Shown in pieces: positions 32,870 through 45,436 of a stretch of DNA of 64,000 nt. Within the stretch, counting starts at the first letter, position 1, and each line of letters opens with the position of its first letter. The notes beneath the pieces are model-generated. The model saw only the letters and a list, made by a program, of their open reading frames with translations. It did no database searches and was not told the origin of the DNA. The position numbers and the translations under genes were made by a program. Origin of the DNA: Metarhizium brunneum (lineage: Eukaryota; Ascomycota; Sordariomycetes; Hypocreales; Clavicipitaceae); assembly GCF_013426205.1 (NCBI RefSeq), contig NC_089422.1, forward strand, positions 6,076,001-6,140,000, read 5' to 3'.

Positions 32870-34157
32870 CCTGACGGCGGCAGCGGAAGCGTGTGAGGCT
32901 TGGCGTGGCATTTATATATTTGATGGGCGGCGTCGTGTCGAGGACGCAGGGAAAGACAACAGATGAAAGAGTCTGCTGAACTCGAGGTGATCAGGCTGGA
33001 GAGCAGAGGAATGAATCGATGCAAAGGCGGCAAGTCATGTGAGAAGTGACGAGAGCGGAGCGCGATTGAGAGAACTTGGGACGAAAAGGCAGCTCACGAG
33101 GAAACTAGCTCCAGAGGCATGTGGCTCGGGGCCCGTAGTGCCTGTGTCTTGGGAATCTGTGAATGTTGGCGTGATGGAGCCTAGTATGAGGAAAGTTGAC
33201 GATGCCCTCTCTCTCTTTTATTTTTTTCCCTTTTCCCCTACTAACAAGTCGGCACATGCAAGACATTCACCGTCCCCTAGCTTTAGCGGCGGGAAGCTTG
33301 CCGGGGCTTTACCGCAGGGGCCTCATGCGTGGGTCAGGGGACCTCCAGGGTCTGCAGGGCACCACTCTTGGGAGCCAGCTGGGCCAGTCAGAAGGTGCCG
33401 TTGGGCGGGAAAGGTGGTGAGTGGCTGAGGGGCATCGCTTTTCGACGCCGATGCGCAAACCAACATCGATGCTGTGCAACCTCCAAACCAAAGAGCCGCA
33501 TCCGCGCACGTTCTTCACGCCGCCGAGCTTCATCTACCAGCGCAAGAATCCCACGAAATACTCTCTATCGCTGCTCCGCCTATTCATCGTTACACAAACA
33601 AGAGTCCCACCACGGCTCGGTCACGGGATGCTTTTTACCCCAGAGTTGGTGTCACCAGTTCATCGGATGTCGAAACCGTTCCGTTCATAAGAGTACGACG
33701 ACGGGCCGCATCACCTGCAGCGGCCAGTGAATCAGCTCCCCCCCGACGGTGTCCTGTCCGAGTTCTGCTGGCCGATGCCCTGGGTATTACTCACTTGCTG
33801 TTCACCGAGTGACAGATTCATTGCCATCTCGTGGTTTTTTTTGGGGAAGGGAATTTGCCACTGGCATTACGGAGTACGACGACGCATTCACTGACACAAG
33901 ACAATGCTATTTGTCATATGACACATCATTTTCACATGCTCTGAAAATGTCATTCTTTTGACTACTTTACATTCTGTGTTCGTGTAAAGCTACATGAAGG
34001 TAAATACATATTTCGAGTCGGTCCCAAGACCTGGTGTTTCCTCCCGCGAGCGCTGGGGCCGCTTTCTGCCCACAGCCGGATTACAGCCCTACGGCATGAG
34101 AGCCGCCACTCTTTTCTCTTTTCGGCTTCGCAGCGCTTCCCAGCAGTGAGAATTGCA
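32870..34157. other. intergenic, promoter of NUC1 and 3' side of the GPI protein
   Basis: 1.3 kb with no supported gene. One copy of the TACGGAGTAC motif at 33868-33877. Confidence 0.5.
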
Positions 34158-34834
34158 TTACGCCATGATGGCCGCGACCAAGACGGCGCCGACGAGGGAC
34201 GCAGCCCCCAACACGGCGTTGGCACGACCGGCACCGGCAGTGGCAGTTGTGGAGGTTGCGCTGGCAGCGCTGCCGGAAGCCGTGCCCGAGGGAGCCCTGG
34301 TCGTGGACCTGGTCGAGACAGCAGTAGGAGGGTACGTGGGCGAAGAGACGCCCGACGGGCAGTGCCAGTGGTCGTTGTGAGGCGTACACTCCTTGCCGTC
34401 GCCGTGATCATGGTCGTCATGGTCGTGCCCGCCGGTTGAACTGGCCGAGGCACTGCTTTGGGTCTGAGCAGGAGGCGTAGCCGGCTTGGAGACGCCAGAT
34501 GGACAGTGCCAGTGGTCGTTGTGAGGTGTGCACGTCCCTGCTGCTGACTGCGTGCTGACAACCGCAGCCGTTGATGTAGGCTCGCAGTGCCCTTGGGGGT
34601 TTGCTATCAGCATACAGTCCGAACTCGTCAAGAGATGGGACATCGTCCGGTCTGAAAGGTCTCCCGGTACTAGACTTGCTGAAGAGTCGACTTACAGTGA
34701 TCACCATGAGGGTGGCAGATGGAACCAGTAGGTGAAGGCGGCAACGTCTGAGAGCTCGAAGGCTGGGACTCGGTAGTAGCCTGGGCTACGGCCTGGCCAA
34801 GAAGGCACAGTGAGATCAACGCCTTGAACTGCAT
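34158..34834 (-). CDS. GPI-anchored protein with His/Cys repeats (putative metal binding)
   Basis: Exons 34696-34834 and 34158-34591 give 190 aa; the splice restores CHPHGDHWHCEP. The protein begins with a signal peptide (MQFKALISLCLLGQAVAQA) and ends with a Ser/Thr/Ala-rich stalk and a hydrophobic tail (LGAASLVGAVLVAAIMA) typical of GPI attachment. Between them lie three copies of a C-x-P-H-x-D-H-W-H-C motif, two of them extended as CTPHNDHWHCPSGV, plus a His/Asp cluster (GGHDHDDHDHGDG). Paired Cys flanking a His cluster suggests copper or zinc binding at the cell surface; this is inference. I do not recall a characterised name for the family. ATATATATAT lies about 87 bases upstream of the start. 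Confidence 0.78.
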
Positions 34835-34920
34835 GTTGGCCGAGTGTGCAAGGTCCCAGTTACAGCAATGGAAAGAAAAAGGGCAGTCTCACAACCAGGG
34901 CCAGCAATGCAAAGGGCTAC

Positions 34921-34930
34921 ATATATATAT
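34921..34930 (-). promoter_or_regulatory. possible TATA region of the GPI protein
   Basis: An AT dinucleotide run about 87 bases upstream of the ATG at 34834; position fits, but the sequence is low complexity. Confidence 0.35.
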
Positions 34931-37900
34931 GTGTGCGTCTTCTCTTGGCCGCCAATCAACAGCTCCTCCTCACGGGCCAGCATCGGCCCCCAATAGGCAA
35001 AATGGAATGCAAGGATACAGCCGTCACATTATTGGCAATCTTGTTGGTCGTGTTGATCAGTTCATCCCGGCTAGTCGACCGAATGCCAAGACATGGCTGA
35101 GAACCTCTTTGGGTTACAGACGTCGACTAGTCGGCCTATGAGGCTGTCCTTGTTGCGGTGGTTTGTATGCCGTCGTCTGTTTTCCACTGCGTGCTGTGCG
35201 ACCAATCCTCGCTGAATTATCTGCATTTTTCTTTTCCATTTCTTTCTTGTAAAGTCTTGCCTACTCGTGGTAAGGCCAGCAATAATAAAAATTTTCCTGG
35301 TCACCGAAACCTGCACTACAAAAACATCAACGCCTGTTTCAAGCAGTGTTGGGAACACGACGAGCTGTCAGCCCAAATCAAACTCGAATCTGGTCTGCAA
35401 AAGCTCCACAGTCTGATTCGGGATGCATGAGAAACCCCATGGCAGTACAGATAAGGCCGTGAGGGTTCTGTTCTTCCCTCGTGGCAAGATTACAAAATGC
35501 ATTCAAGCTTATTTCTATCCGAAACACGAGTGGCATGTCCCCCCTTGTTTGGAGATCATTTCGTCTGATGCCAGGTAGATTTGTGGCGGGCGTACAATAC
35601 GAAGAGAAGGTTAAGCATGTTTTTCGTTTAAATTAAGCTTACATACCTTGATGGACAGGTTGTGGTTTTATTCGTGCGGATGGGGAAGACGTTTGTTTTC
35701 AGCTTGAGTGGTTTGTGTGATGCGAGAACCTTGATGTCTTCAGCTGATGGGTCAAAGGTTCCGCCAAGACTTGATTTTGGATGCGTTGTTTTTGGACGGA
35801 ATTGGCTTGGACCGCATGAACCGGATTATGTGAATTGCTATTGGAGCAATGCAGCATGCCACCAGAGGAGTAGGGGGGTTGCATGGACGCAGTCCGCCGG
35901 TGAGATATAACTACGTATCGCCACTTGCATCAATAGTATGTTGTTGCAGCGTCCCATCCAACGTAATACATTGCCATATTAATGCGATGTATCCCCGCGG
36001 CTGGATGAGGAGCATGCGCCGTTGAGTGGTGGCTTCTATTTATGAGGAAGGTCATTCATGGCAGTCTAGCTCACCAATTATTGCACCCTCTTTTCCGTCG
36101 TTTTGGCATCACGGGCTACTTACCATAAAGGCTTGCAATGCTGGGAAAACCATCCTCATTGTCCGGAAACATCGACACAGGGTGCTTGGCGGCTTCAATT
36201 TTCACCTACACTCACGCCGCTGATTGCTGATCCAAGCACACACCGACTTCCCGTCATCCATGATGCTGGGCAGAAACGCACAAGGGGTGCCGCAATAGTT
36301 GGTTATTGTTCAAGTTGGGATGAGAGTCGAATTCAACTCGAGGCATACGATCCCCTCTCATATCCATCAAACTCTGGCCGACGGTTTATGGTGCGACTCA
36401 AAGTTCCGTGCTTGGTCGATGAACACGAGAGTTACGACAACTTACGAGTACGTTCTGATTGCGAATTCCATCTCACAAGAATTCGTGTGTATGTGCCTCA
36501 CGTACTCGGAGGATGGCAAACACGCACAAATGCTCTAGCCCAAATTTCATTGTCCTTGGGCGCCAGGACATCAATGACTGCGGCTTCGCCCACATCTGCC
36601 TACGTAGCGGTTGCATTCAGTCGAGTCCTCAACTCACTCGCCTTTCTCCAGAACAGTGCCTCCCTATGCCTCCTTGAGCCATGGAAGGAATTCAAAGTTG
36701 GGTTTTCGGAGCGAGGAAGACCGATGCGATATATTCCCTCAGGATTTGATTCACAAGTAAGTCGCGGCTTACACCTAATACCCACAAATCTGCAAATCCC
36801 ATGGTTAGCTTGAATTCATCTGTAGCCGTACTGGCCAAACTGAAGCTACAAAGACAAGCGAGTGGCCAGATCAACCCGGAAAATGTCTTCCGCCATGGGG
36901 CCCTTCAACCACGCACCAATTATTCCTGGTTGGTTTCGAGGTCTGGCTGAGGAGCCAACGAGAACATGTGATGACTTGGCAAGTTGAATCGGAAGCATCA
37001 CCAGGGTCCCTTGGTTTTAATGAGTCTGTTTGAGACTTGGCCGTCCCAAACTACCTAGGTACCTATCTTAGGTAGGTAGGTGGTGGTTGAGCATATTCGT
37101 CCTCTCAAAGCAAAAGTCAGTAGCGGTACATCACCTGCCTATGTGGCAGGCTCGTCTCGAATGAGGCTCACGATGTGTCGCGAGATGCTGCATTTCCGTA
37201 GGAACCATTGTCAGATCATAGAAGGCGCGGGATCATCTTCCTCGTGACGGTGTAGAAGGTGGAGCTGATGCTCCCATGGATGTCCCATCTGCAAGGGCCC
37301 CCGGGTATCCAATCAACCTTGATGGTTGTCATTTTCCTATCGCGGTGTTTTTGTGGAGAATATGCCCGTCATAGCCCAATGACACATCCTGCATTACGCA
37401 GTCACGTGTAATGCATAAGTCAGAAGGACCAGTGCTGCGACTGTAGTACTAACATCCAGCAGGATTTTGACCCTGTTCAGGCTCCCGCTAATGGCGTAGT
37501 GAATTCTTGCAGGCATTGTCTTGCACTAAATCAAGTAGCGTCTACACTACTCCGTACTCTGAACTTGGTGGACAAACATTAAAGCAATGCATGTTGGTGC
37601 ATGGGTCATGTGTTATTGCTGCTGGCCTGGGCTGGCAAAGGATCGATTGATGCGTCTCGGTCATCTTGCATCTGGATGCACGGCCACATGTACATATGTG
37701 ACAACTGACGGCCTCGAGAAAAACATAGATATATTACTGCCCCGTGCCCAGATATCCGTATATTTGATATGCATAGATGCAGATGTGTTTATCGAGGCCG
37801 CAATGATAAGCTCGCTTGTGTCAGTGAACAGCCAGCCAGCCAAGAAATCCTGTGTCACATTGGCAATGACGCGGATCGGCGAGAACCTTTATGGCCAACA

Positions 37901-38720
37901 AAGCTCAACATGTGCCTCCGTCCTTGTGGACTTGAGGACGATGGATACCTTATTGCCGCCCACTCAAGCAGATCCTCTGGCCTTGTCGTTTATTTTTATC
38001 GCAGTACTACTGGTCTCGTGCTGACAAAGGAAGGGACGGATCCGAGTCTGAGATCAAAACGTCAGGCATTATCAGTCGGCAGCGTCGCCTTCTCTTTGTC
38101 ATCCCATCCATCTGCTCCGTATCTCCGTATTGTTTTCCTTCCCATTTCCCTTTACTTCCTTTCCCTCCCCTCCCCTGCCTTGCCTTGGCTTCCTGCGATC
38201 GATCCGAGGTCTCGAGTGCTACTAAAGGGAGGTCCTGCCTACTTCGTCAATTTCGTCAACAGCGGTCCACCATCTTTGCAAAATCCCGCTGGGCCCTCCA
38301 ACTTCCCCGGTCTTCCAGCTAAAATCCCAGTTGCCCCCCTGGCTTGGGCCATAATCCCTGTTGTTGTTCCGTTCTATTTTTTCCTCGTCTCATAAGTCCA
38401 TAACAAACATTGTACATCTTTTGCCGTCGCTTAAGAGCTTGAGCTGGCTGTGCTCCCATACGCACCGACTACGCCGTCAAAACGACTCCATACACCAGCG
38501 ACGCCACCAAACCTCTGGTCTACTGGATCCAGCTATCAACGTTGCCAAGTAGAAAAACTTTGACTTTTGCCCAACTCTAGTCCTATATTGACCGCTAAGA
38601 CGATACGTTTCTCCATCATCATCATCCTTCGCTTGCACCGAGTCCCCTTATATGGCCGCCTGAGCAAGTCCCAAGAGCTGTCATATCCCTGGAGGCCGAA
38701 GCTTGGAGCAGTCGCTAGCC
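34931..38720. other. 3.8 kb without a supported gene
   Basis: The largest empty interval. Open frames at 36103-36813 and 37769-38395 (both plus) show no domain or sensible composition. The right end, with C/T-rich tracts near 38140-38190, looks like the promoter and leader of the ZIP transporter. A TACCTAGGTA-type palindrome lies near 37051-37080 and a TACTCCGTAC motif at 37548-37557. Confidence 0.5.
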
Positions 38721-40456
38721 ATGGAGCTGGCTGCGGGAGGATTTGACAATGACACCCGAGGGTGGATTATGAGCGTGGTCAGTGGCATAGGTACGTCGAG
38801 AAGATGCATCATGGCATCAGCTATGTTCTCGAGATGATTGCTCACCCTACCGTATAGCATGCATCTTCGGCGCCTCCATCGTGTGCGTCGACTTCATCGT
38901 CCGTCAGTTCCCAGGAAAGCGCAGCTTTCGCATCCAGGAGAGCAACATCTTCCTGGCGTGCTCGCTTTCCCTGAGCTTCGGAGTCATGGTACGATTCATC
39001 ACCGCCGCTCCCGATTACATGAGCATATGTCAGCTAACTCGTCCAGATGTTTTCCGCACTGTACAGTATGCTGCCCGAATCAAGGGACTATCTGAGGAAG
39101 GACGCCTGGGCCGATCAACCTGCCGGCTTTGTTGTCATGGCTTGCTTCATTGGAGGCTTCATTGGTATCCAAGCCGTGTCCCGCCTCCTACACAGGCACA
39201 TGCCGTCGCATGTTGTTGATTGCGACCACACCCACGATAACGCAACCCCACAAGACAGCTTCTCGTGTAACCACAGTCGCAGACAGTCCAGAGTCAGCCG
39301 AGCACGAAGACGGCTCTCCCGTCCCCGGTCCTCCCATAGCCACGCGAAGTTGGATGCCGGTCATGACGCGGAGAACGGAGTGGCGCTCGCAGGCGAGACA
39401 ACACCTTTATTACCGTCGTCCATCGAGACGGACAGCAATGGCCACCGAAATCCATTGAAGCGACACGCATCCACTAGAGCTGATGGAATGTCGCAACGCC
39501 CGACCAGCCCATTATTGGCCTCGAGAGGCCATGCAACAACTACTGACTTGGAAGCAGCAGCTCGTCGGCCGTCCATGTACGAGGTACAGAAGCGCGTCAT
39601 GTCCTTTGTCAGAGACACCAAGTGCAACTGTGAGGAGGAGGGGTCATGCTATGGTTACACAGATCCATGCGGACAAGAATGTTTCAAGCACCTCTCTACA
39701 CGCTCGCAAAGCGGCCCTAAACATGCTGCTTCACTTCGAACCACCACCGGACCCTTCTATCTACACTCGGGCTCTATCTTTCATGCCGGTCATGGTCACG
39801 ATGATCCCGACGCATCTATAAGCCCCCTGTACCGCATAAGCAGAGCTACTTCTCGCGAACCTCTTTTCTACCCAACAGATGAAGAAACCCCTGACCAGGA
39901 GGAGCATGGTTCATACTGCTCCTCTACGGAAGAAGGTGATCTCGAAATCAGCCAACATCACCACCATGTTCCCACAAACGCCTTCCTTTCTATTGGTCTT
40001 CAAACATCCATTGCTATAGCTCTTCACAAGTTCCCGGAAGGCTTCATCACATACGCAACCAACCACGCCAATCCTACCCTCGGCTTCAACGTCTTCATGG
40101 CGCTCTTTGTACACAACATCTCGGAAGGATTTGCCATGTGCTTGCCCTTATATATGGCTCTCGGATCCCGCTGGCGCGCCATAGCATGGTCCGCTGTCCT
40201 CGGCGGCCTGTCTCAGCCCATGGGAGCCGGCGCAGCAGCATTATGGTTCAAACTGGCGCAAAGGTCGAACATCACCCCGAATGCATTGGTATATGCCTGT
40301 TTATTCGCTATTACAAGTGGAATTATGGTGAGCGTAGCGTTGCAATTATTTGTAGAGGCATTAAGCTTGAATCACAACCGAAATTTGTGCATCTTTTTCG
40401 GGTTCCTAGGCATGGCTATTTTAGGGTTGAGCAATGCGTTATTTGCGGCACATTGA
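38721..40456 (+). CDS. ZIP family zinc transporter, ZRT3-like (vacuolar)
   Basis: Exons 38721-38790, 38858-38988 and 39047-40456 give 536 aa. ZIP proteins move zinc into the cytosol; ZRT3-type members release it from the vacuole. Three N-terminal hydrophobic segments are followed by a very long polar loop (about residues 115-345) and five C-terminal segments with the metal-site signatures HKFPEGF and HNISEGF. The loop holds His motifs (DCDHTHDN, SHSHAK, QHHHHV), an Arg/Ser-rich stretch, and a compact cysteine cluster (CNCEEEGSCYGYTDPCGQEC, about 265-285). Both introns join conserved membrane-segment sequence exactly (GIACIFGAS; FGVMMFSALYSML). The vacuolar location is inferred from similarity to ZRT3 in layout. 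Confidence 0.87.
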
Positions 40457-40906
40457 GGACTAACCACTTGGAGTGGCTGACGAACGAAATTCATGGCAGT
40501 AAACGGATTATGAGTATGATTGGCATAGAGGAGTTTTGGTATAATCACAAAGGAGGCGGATTTACGGCCTCTTGTCTGCTGGGCATTGTTACTTCTTTTT
40601 TTTTTTGGAGTAGAGTATTTTATTAGCCTACTATGATAGAATGTCAAATCTTATGGTTCAAAGCAATGAGTGCTAAATGTAGGCGCAGTGCAGTCACAGC
40701 CGAACAGCTTACAAGGTGTGTTATTTTCTCAATGTTTCTATGTATCATTAGTTCATTATCATGTACTATTTCTGGAGCCAACGCCATATTTTTCTTCATG
40801 AGACGACAAACAAATCCATCCCGGGGAGCCCTACAGGGGTATCAGCGACCAGCTATTTTTCGCGTTGAAGGCAAGACGCCATGTTCAACATCAGCTAAAC
40901 AAAAGT
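40457..40906. other. convergent 3' region ZIP transporter / TFIIIA
   Basis: 450 bases downstream of both genes; a T-run lies near 40596-40606. No supported open frame. Confidence 0.5.
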
Positions 40907-42465
40907 CTATAATCTAGCAAGATTAGGATCAATGTGCTCCTCGTGCGATGAGTCACGCGCCAACAGCATAATGTTGGCCTCATCCTCAAGCCACTCGTCC
41001 TTTGGGGGGCCGTAGTCCATCTGGGCGGCAAAAATTTCATCCTGCGCCGTGTCCTCGGGCCACGAGGCGTGGAACTCCTCTCTCCCTAAGGATAATTCAT
41101 CGTCCCCGTCATCCAGGTGCAGGAAGGGGGCAGAGTGACTTGGCGGGTCGGGCTGCTGGTGGCCATGAGACAGGTGGACTTGGAGATCGTGGTAGCGTTT
41201 GAACCCCTCGTTGCAGTCGGGGCAAAACACAGTGTGCTTGGCTTGGTTTGCGAGGCCGGAAATCTCGTCGATGAAGGCGGTCGGGCTCTCGCTGGGGCTG
41301 CCTGGCTTGGGCAACTTGGGGCGCTCGTGGCCGAGGTGGATGAAGCGGATGTGGTCGTCGAGGCGGACCTTGGTGCTAAACTTGGCGCCGCAGCCTTGGT
41401 CGTTGGTCCAGGCTGCGAACTCTGGCCCCGAGGGCGTCACGTCGCCGCATACGAAGCGGAAGCCTTCGTGGGCTGAGCGGACGTGGGCCTTGAGGTTGGA
41501 CTTTTTGGTGAATTTCTTGTTGCAGCCCTCGTGGGTGCAGGCGTGTGTCTGGCGGTCCTTGACGGTCTTTCCGGAGTGGTACATGTCTACGTGCTGGTCA
41601 AGCTCCCAGCGTGATGAGGGCTTGAAGTCGCAGAAGAGACAGTTTTGGTGTTCCTTCTTCAGGTGGGCGTGGAGGAGCAGTTCAGTCGTGAATCCCACGC
41701 GGGTTTGTGTGCCGTCTTCTTCTGCTTTCAGGCCGCACTCTCCACACCAGTATTTGATTTCTCCGTGTATCTTCTCCCGGTGGCGTTTCAACGCCGGCTT
41801 CGAGTCGAATGACTCTGTGCAGTCTTGCTCAGAACAGGCGTATGCCCGGATGTGTAGGTGTTCTTTGCGCACATGCTTTGTGAGAGTTTCTCTTTTTCGG
41901 AAGCTCTGTCCACAGTCTTTGCAGCGGAATCGTTCGGCGCCTTCGTGAACGGCCTGGTGGCGCTTCAATCTGGTGCCTGTAACGAAGCTTTTGCCGCAGC
42001 CCGGGACTTGGCAGGCGTATTTGCGTTCGTTTGTGTGTGCTGCTTTAATGTGCTGCTTCAGGTGTTTATCCTCTATGTAGTCCTTATCACAGTCATCATA
42101 GGGGCACTTGAATGGGCGGGAATTGGTGTGTGAGTTGAGGTGGTCTCGGAGTCTGGCTGGCCGGTTGAATGCCTTGGTACACCCTGGCCATGTGCAGGCT
42201 AGAGTTTTGAGGTCTGACGGGAACTTGGCTCTTGGCGTAGTTGCTACGGTTGCAGGTGACTCGGCGTCTGCCATTGAGCTCGGTGATTCGGACGGTGTAA
42301 AGTCGTCATCACCATCGTCGTCTCATTTGATTGTTAGAATTGGTGCGTGCGTTTGCATGGACGGGGAGGAATGCATTTTTACTCACACTGAGGAGCACAG
42401 TCTATGTGCAGTTTCTTTACTGGGGAAGCTTCAATAGCCTCCTCTACGGGCCTTCGCTTGCTCAT
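40907..42465 (-). CDS. transcription factor IIIA-like C2H2 zinc-finger protein
   Basis: Exons 42387-42465 and 40907-42321 give 497 aa; the intron (42322-42386) has a GTGAGT donor and a CTAAC branch site. TFIIIA binds the internal control region of 5S rRNA genes and recruits TFIIIC. The protein starts MSKRRPVEEAIEASPVKK, has an acidic segment at the exon join (DDGDDDFTPSE), then a tandem series of about nine C2H2 fingers with TFIIIA-like linkers (CTWPGCTKAF.., CPYDDCDKDY.., CQVPGCGKSF..) and a tenth, more distant finger (CPDCNEGFKRYHDLQVHLSH) before an acidic C-terminus. Finger spacing and order match fungal TFIIIA better than a general C2H2 regulator. It is divergent from RPB6. Confidence 0.82.
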
Positions 42466-42823
42466 TTTTGTAAGAAATTGCCTGAGCAAGTCAATATCGA
42501 CATTGTCATATTGCAAGGTGCCATGTTGAGAAGAAGCGGCAGAATGCATGCAAGTTAGACCAGGCGGTGACAAGAAATTTTGTGGTGGGTGACGACCGAT
42601 AAGCCAAGGTGAGCTTCGGTCAGCCTATCAGGCCCCCCACTAATGGACGTGAGTGCGTCGGGGAAGCTACGGCAAAACTTGCCCAAATCTTTCAAGTGGA
42701 AGGCTGCAATTTTTACAAGGCTGATTTGCAGGAACAAATAATAAGAACCACAACGCTACGTTTGCGGCCTGTTTCCGTTTCCCACATTATACGCGCGCGC
42801 AAAATTCCAAAGGTTTTCACATC
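42466..42823. promoter_or_regulatory. shared divergent promoter TFIIIA / RPB6
   Basis: 358 bases separate the two start codons, so the promoters must overlap or abut. No TATA box is evident near either start. Confidence 0.55.
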
Positions 42824-43478
42824 ATGTCTGACTTTGGCGATGACGATGTTGGCGTCGGCGGGTAGGTTTCTTCGCAAAATTTCACGGCAATATTGAGGGT
42901 TGCCTAGAAGCGCAGCGAGCTAATAGCACGCGAAACAGAGACGAGCCCATGCTTGAGGAGGAGGAGGTTACCGAGTACTACGACCCCGAGGTTCTAGACA
43001 ATGAGGACGGCGAGCGTGGTGAAAATGGCGACGATGCGGATAATGTTGTCGTTTCCGGCGACCCTTCGGCAGCTGCCAATGCCGTCAAGGCTGGCGAAAA
43101 GTCCTTGAAAGATAAGAAGATTCCCGAGGCAGATCGGACAACAACTCCCTACATGACCAAGTACGAAAGAGCACGTATTCTTGGCACTCGCGCTCTGCAG
43201 ATTAGGTAGGATGATGGTTGTGAAGTCTAGCCAGGATACGCAGGCTAATGAGCGATGTGTAGCATGAATGCGCCAGTGTTGGTGGATCTCGAAGGCGAGA
43301 CCGACCCCCTTCAGATTGCCATCAAGGAACTTCGCGAGAAGAAGATTCCCCTAATTGTCAGGCGATATATGCCTGATGGCTAGTGAGTGCTAACTTGAAT
43401 GGAGGCTCGTGCTGGAATTCAGACTAATAGCGTGCGAACAGCTACGAGGATTGGACATGCGAGGAATTGCTGCAATAG
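42824..43478 (+). CDS. RPB6: RNA polymerases I, II and III common subunit RPABC2 (RPB6)
   Basis: Exons 42824-42861, 42939-43205, 43263-43382 and 43442-43478 give 153 aa, nearly the length of yeast RPB6 (155). RPB6 is a small subunit at the clamp base shared by all three nuclear RNA polymerases. The N-terminus is acidic ([13 protein letters not shown] then DEPMLEEEE), followed by the conserved core [49 protein letters not shown] and the conserved C-terminal [17 protein letters not shown]. All three introns (77, 57 and 59 nt) join these blocks exactly. Four exons in 0.65 kb makes it the most densely split gene here. Confidence 0.96.
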
Positions 43479-45114
43479 TATGAACACGCCGGGCAAGCAA
43501 ACGGTAATTCGGTCAAGGGCGAAAAGGGAACAATTCACCAAAATTTGCGTCAAGCTGCTGCCATACCAGACGATCACTTCAGCATTCTCCCTAATCCAAG
43601 CCAAGCAGGCAGGTCTCTCGGGCGTCATTTATGATTCATGAGCGCGGCGTTTTGAAATTTGGTCGAACGATCACAAATAGGCATTAGATAAAACCCAGAA
43701 GAACGGGCGCTTTGGTTATTGGGCTGTGCCGTCTGTTGCAGGAACGAGCCGTTATGGGACGTGTTGACAAAAACAGAGGAATAGGGTAGGCATCTGTGGC
43801 AACATGCCGTCATGGATCAGCCAACATCACACAGCGAGAAGGTAGTAAATGGAACTTTGAAAGAGAACAATGCAACATGTCGCGCCCAACGATGATGATT
43901 GTATCGTGTGTGCGCAAGCCTCAAGTTGGAGAGGTTTGCAAGATGTTATTCAAGATTTTACTGATATTCAATGTTAGAAGTCTTGGCTGCGGGAATACCA
44001 GGCGTTGGCATAATAACTACAGGCTAAATCAAGGAAAATATATTACTTTGGAAATTTTGTCCATAATATATGAATATATACTGTCAGATATCATGGGCTA
44101 CGAAGTTTCAAGGCAGAGCCGCAATCATGCAAGAAATCCAAGAACACAGACAGGCAGGTACTTTGTAGATACATGCTGGCCTGGCCAACAGCAAGAGCTT
44201 TGTTTACTGCCTTTCCGACGAGCTGGCGCTCCCAACCTCCCATTGGCCAAGAGCAGAAACTTGCATCACAAAAAGCAAGGCGGTGCGGCAGACACGAGGT
44301 TTCCAGCAGGACGCAACATCGTACAACCTGCAACATGCAATGCGTAACAGGGAGGGGCCTTATCATCGGGAAGATTAGCCGACGCTGAAGTCTGAATTAG
44401 GGAATCCTGCTTGCGTTGGCGGGCAGCGGCAAGCGGCAACAATTGACGTGAAGACTGTTTACTCTGTAGGAACCAGGCGCAGAAGATGAAACGCCGTGAC
44501 ATCAGCCAAGTGCCACAAGATGGGCTGGCCAGAATGACTAACTGCGTGCCGCAAACGCAAGAAAAAACCAGCTGCCGTGGGATGATGATCAATTGCCAAG
44601 AACGCAGACGCCCTAGATTAGGGGGTCTGGGGGTTTGATGATTGTGCCGAAATCACGTCGAGTTCGTGTTTAAGCCATGATCGACGTGGTTGGCCTCGGT
44701 GAGGCTTAGGGGCCAGGCTCACTCTGAGTGGATGGAGCAGCTTTGGCCCCATGGCGGAGACATGACGTCGTTGCTGGGGGCGGCATTCGGATGCCGTTCC
44801 AGGCAGGCAGGCAGGGTCCATGCCCACTGCTTGCCCTTGATGTTGACGTTATTCCAGGCGGACGTTTGGACACGGCTAGCGTGCCAGTGGGGCAGTTTCC
44901 CGCTAAGCCCCTCAAGGACGATCCTGCTTGGCCAGATGCAGCAAACAACAGACTGAATAGACCAACTTGACGGCCGTTGCATCTTGCTCTGCTGGTGGCT
45001 CTGGCATAAAACAGCCCAGGAATAGAAGTCCGGTAGGCTGGATTGCCTTTCATCTCATCGTCTCCATGAAACAAAGCTGGCTGCCAAGTGCCCTGTACTC
45101 ACTGCCCTTTGTGC
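43479..45114. other. 1.6 kb without a supported gene
   Basis: Several overlapping short open frames, none convincing (longest 43796-44347 plus). No RNA gene or repeat recognised. Confidence 0.5.
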
Positions 45115-45122
45115 TATATAAG
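45115..45122 (+). promoter_or_regulatory. possible TATA box of the secreted protein gene
   Basis: TATATAAG lies about 315 bases upstream of the ATG at 45437, implying a leader of roughly 280 bases if used. Confidence 0.4.
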
Positions 45123-45436
45123 AGGCTGGGCGCCTCAGTGTGTAAAGCGTCTGGTTCGTCTGATCGATGGCGGCTTTGACTCCCTTGCACCCCTGGCTTT
45201 TGCAGCTGCACCCGCCTGCGTTTCTGATACACCAATTGGCCGCTCGACCAGACCCAAGATTTCGATTGGCAAGTCACACATCAAGGGTTCTCGGCTGCTC
45301 CTGCCTCCAGCACTCCGGCCATCTGATTTCTTGAAACATAAATATTTGACAGCTGCCTTCAAATTTATCCATTGCGATTCACACACCTATCCTCCAATCC
45401 TTCCTCGTCTACGGTACACCATTTAACAACGTCAAG

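Noticed and set aside
36103..36813. 236-codon plus-strand frame
   Set aside because: No domain and no coding-like pattern; kept as part of the empty interval.
37769..38395. 208-codon plus-strand frame upstream of the ZIP transporter
   Set aside because: Its second half is a C/T-rich leader-like tract read as hydrophobic residues.
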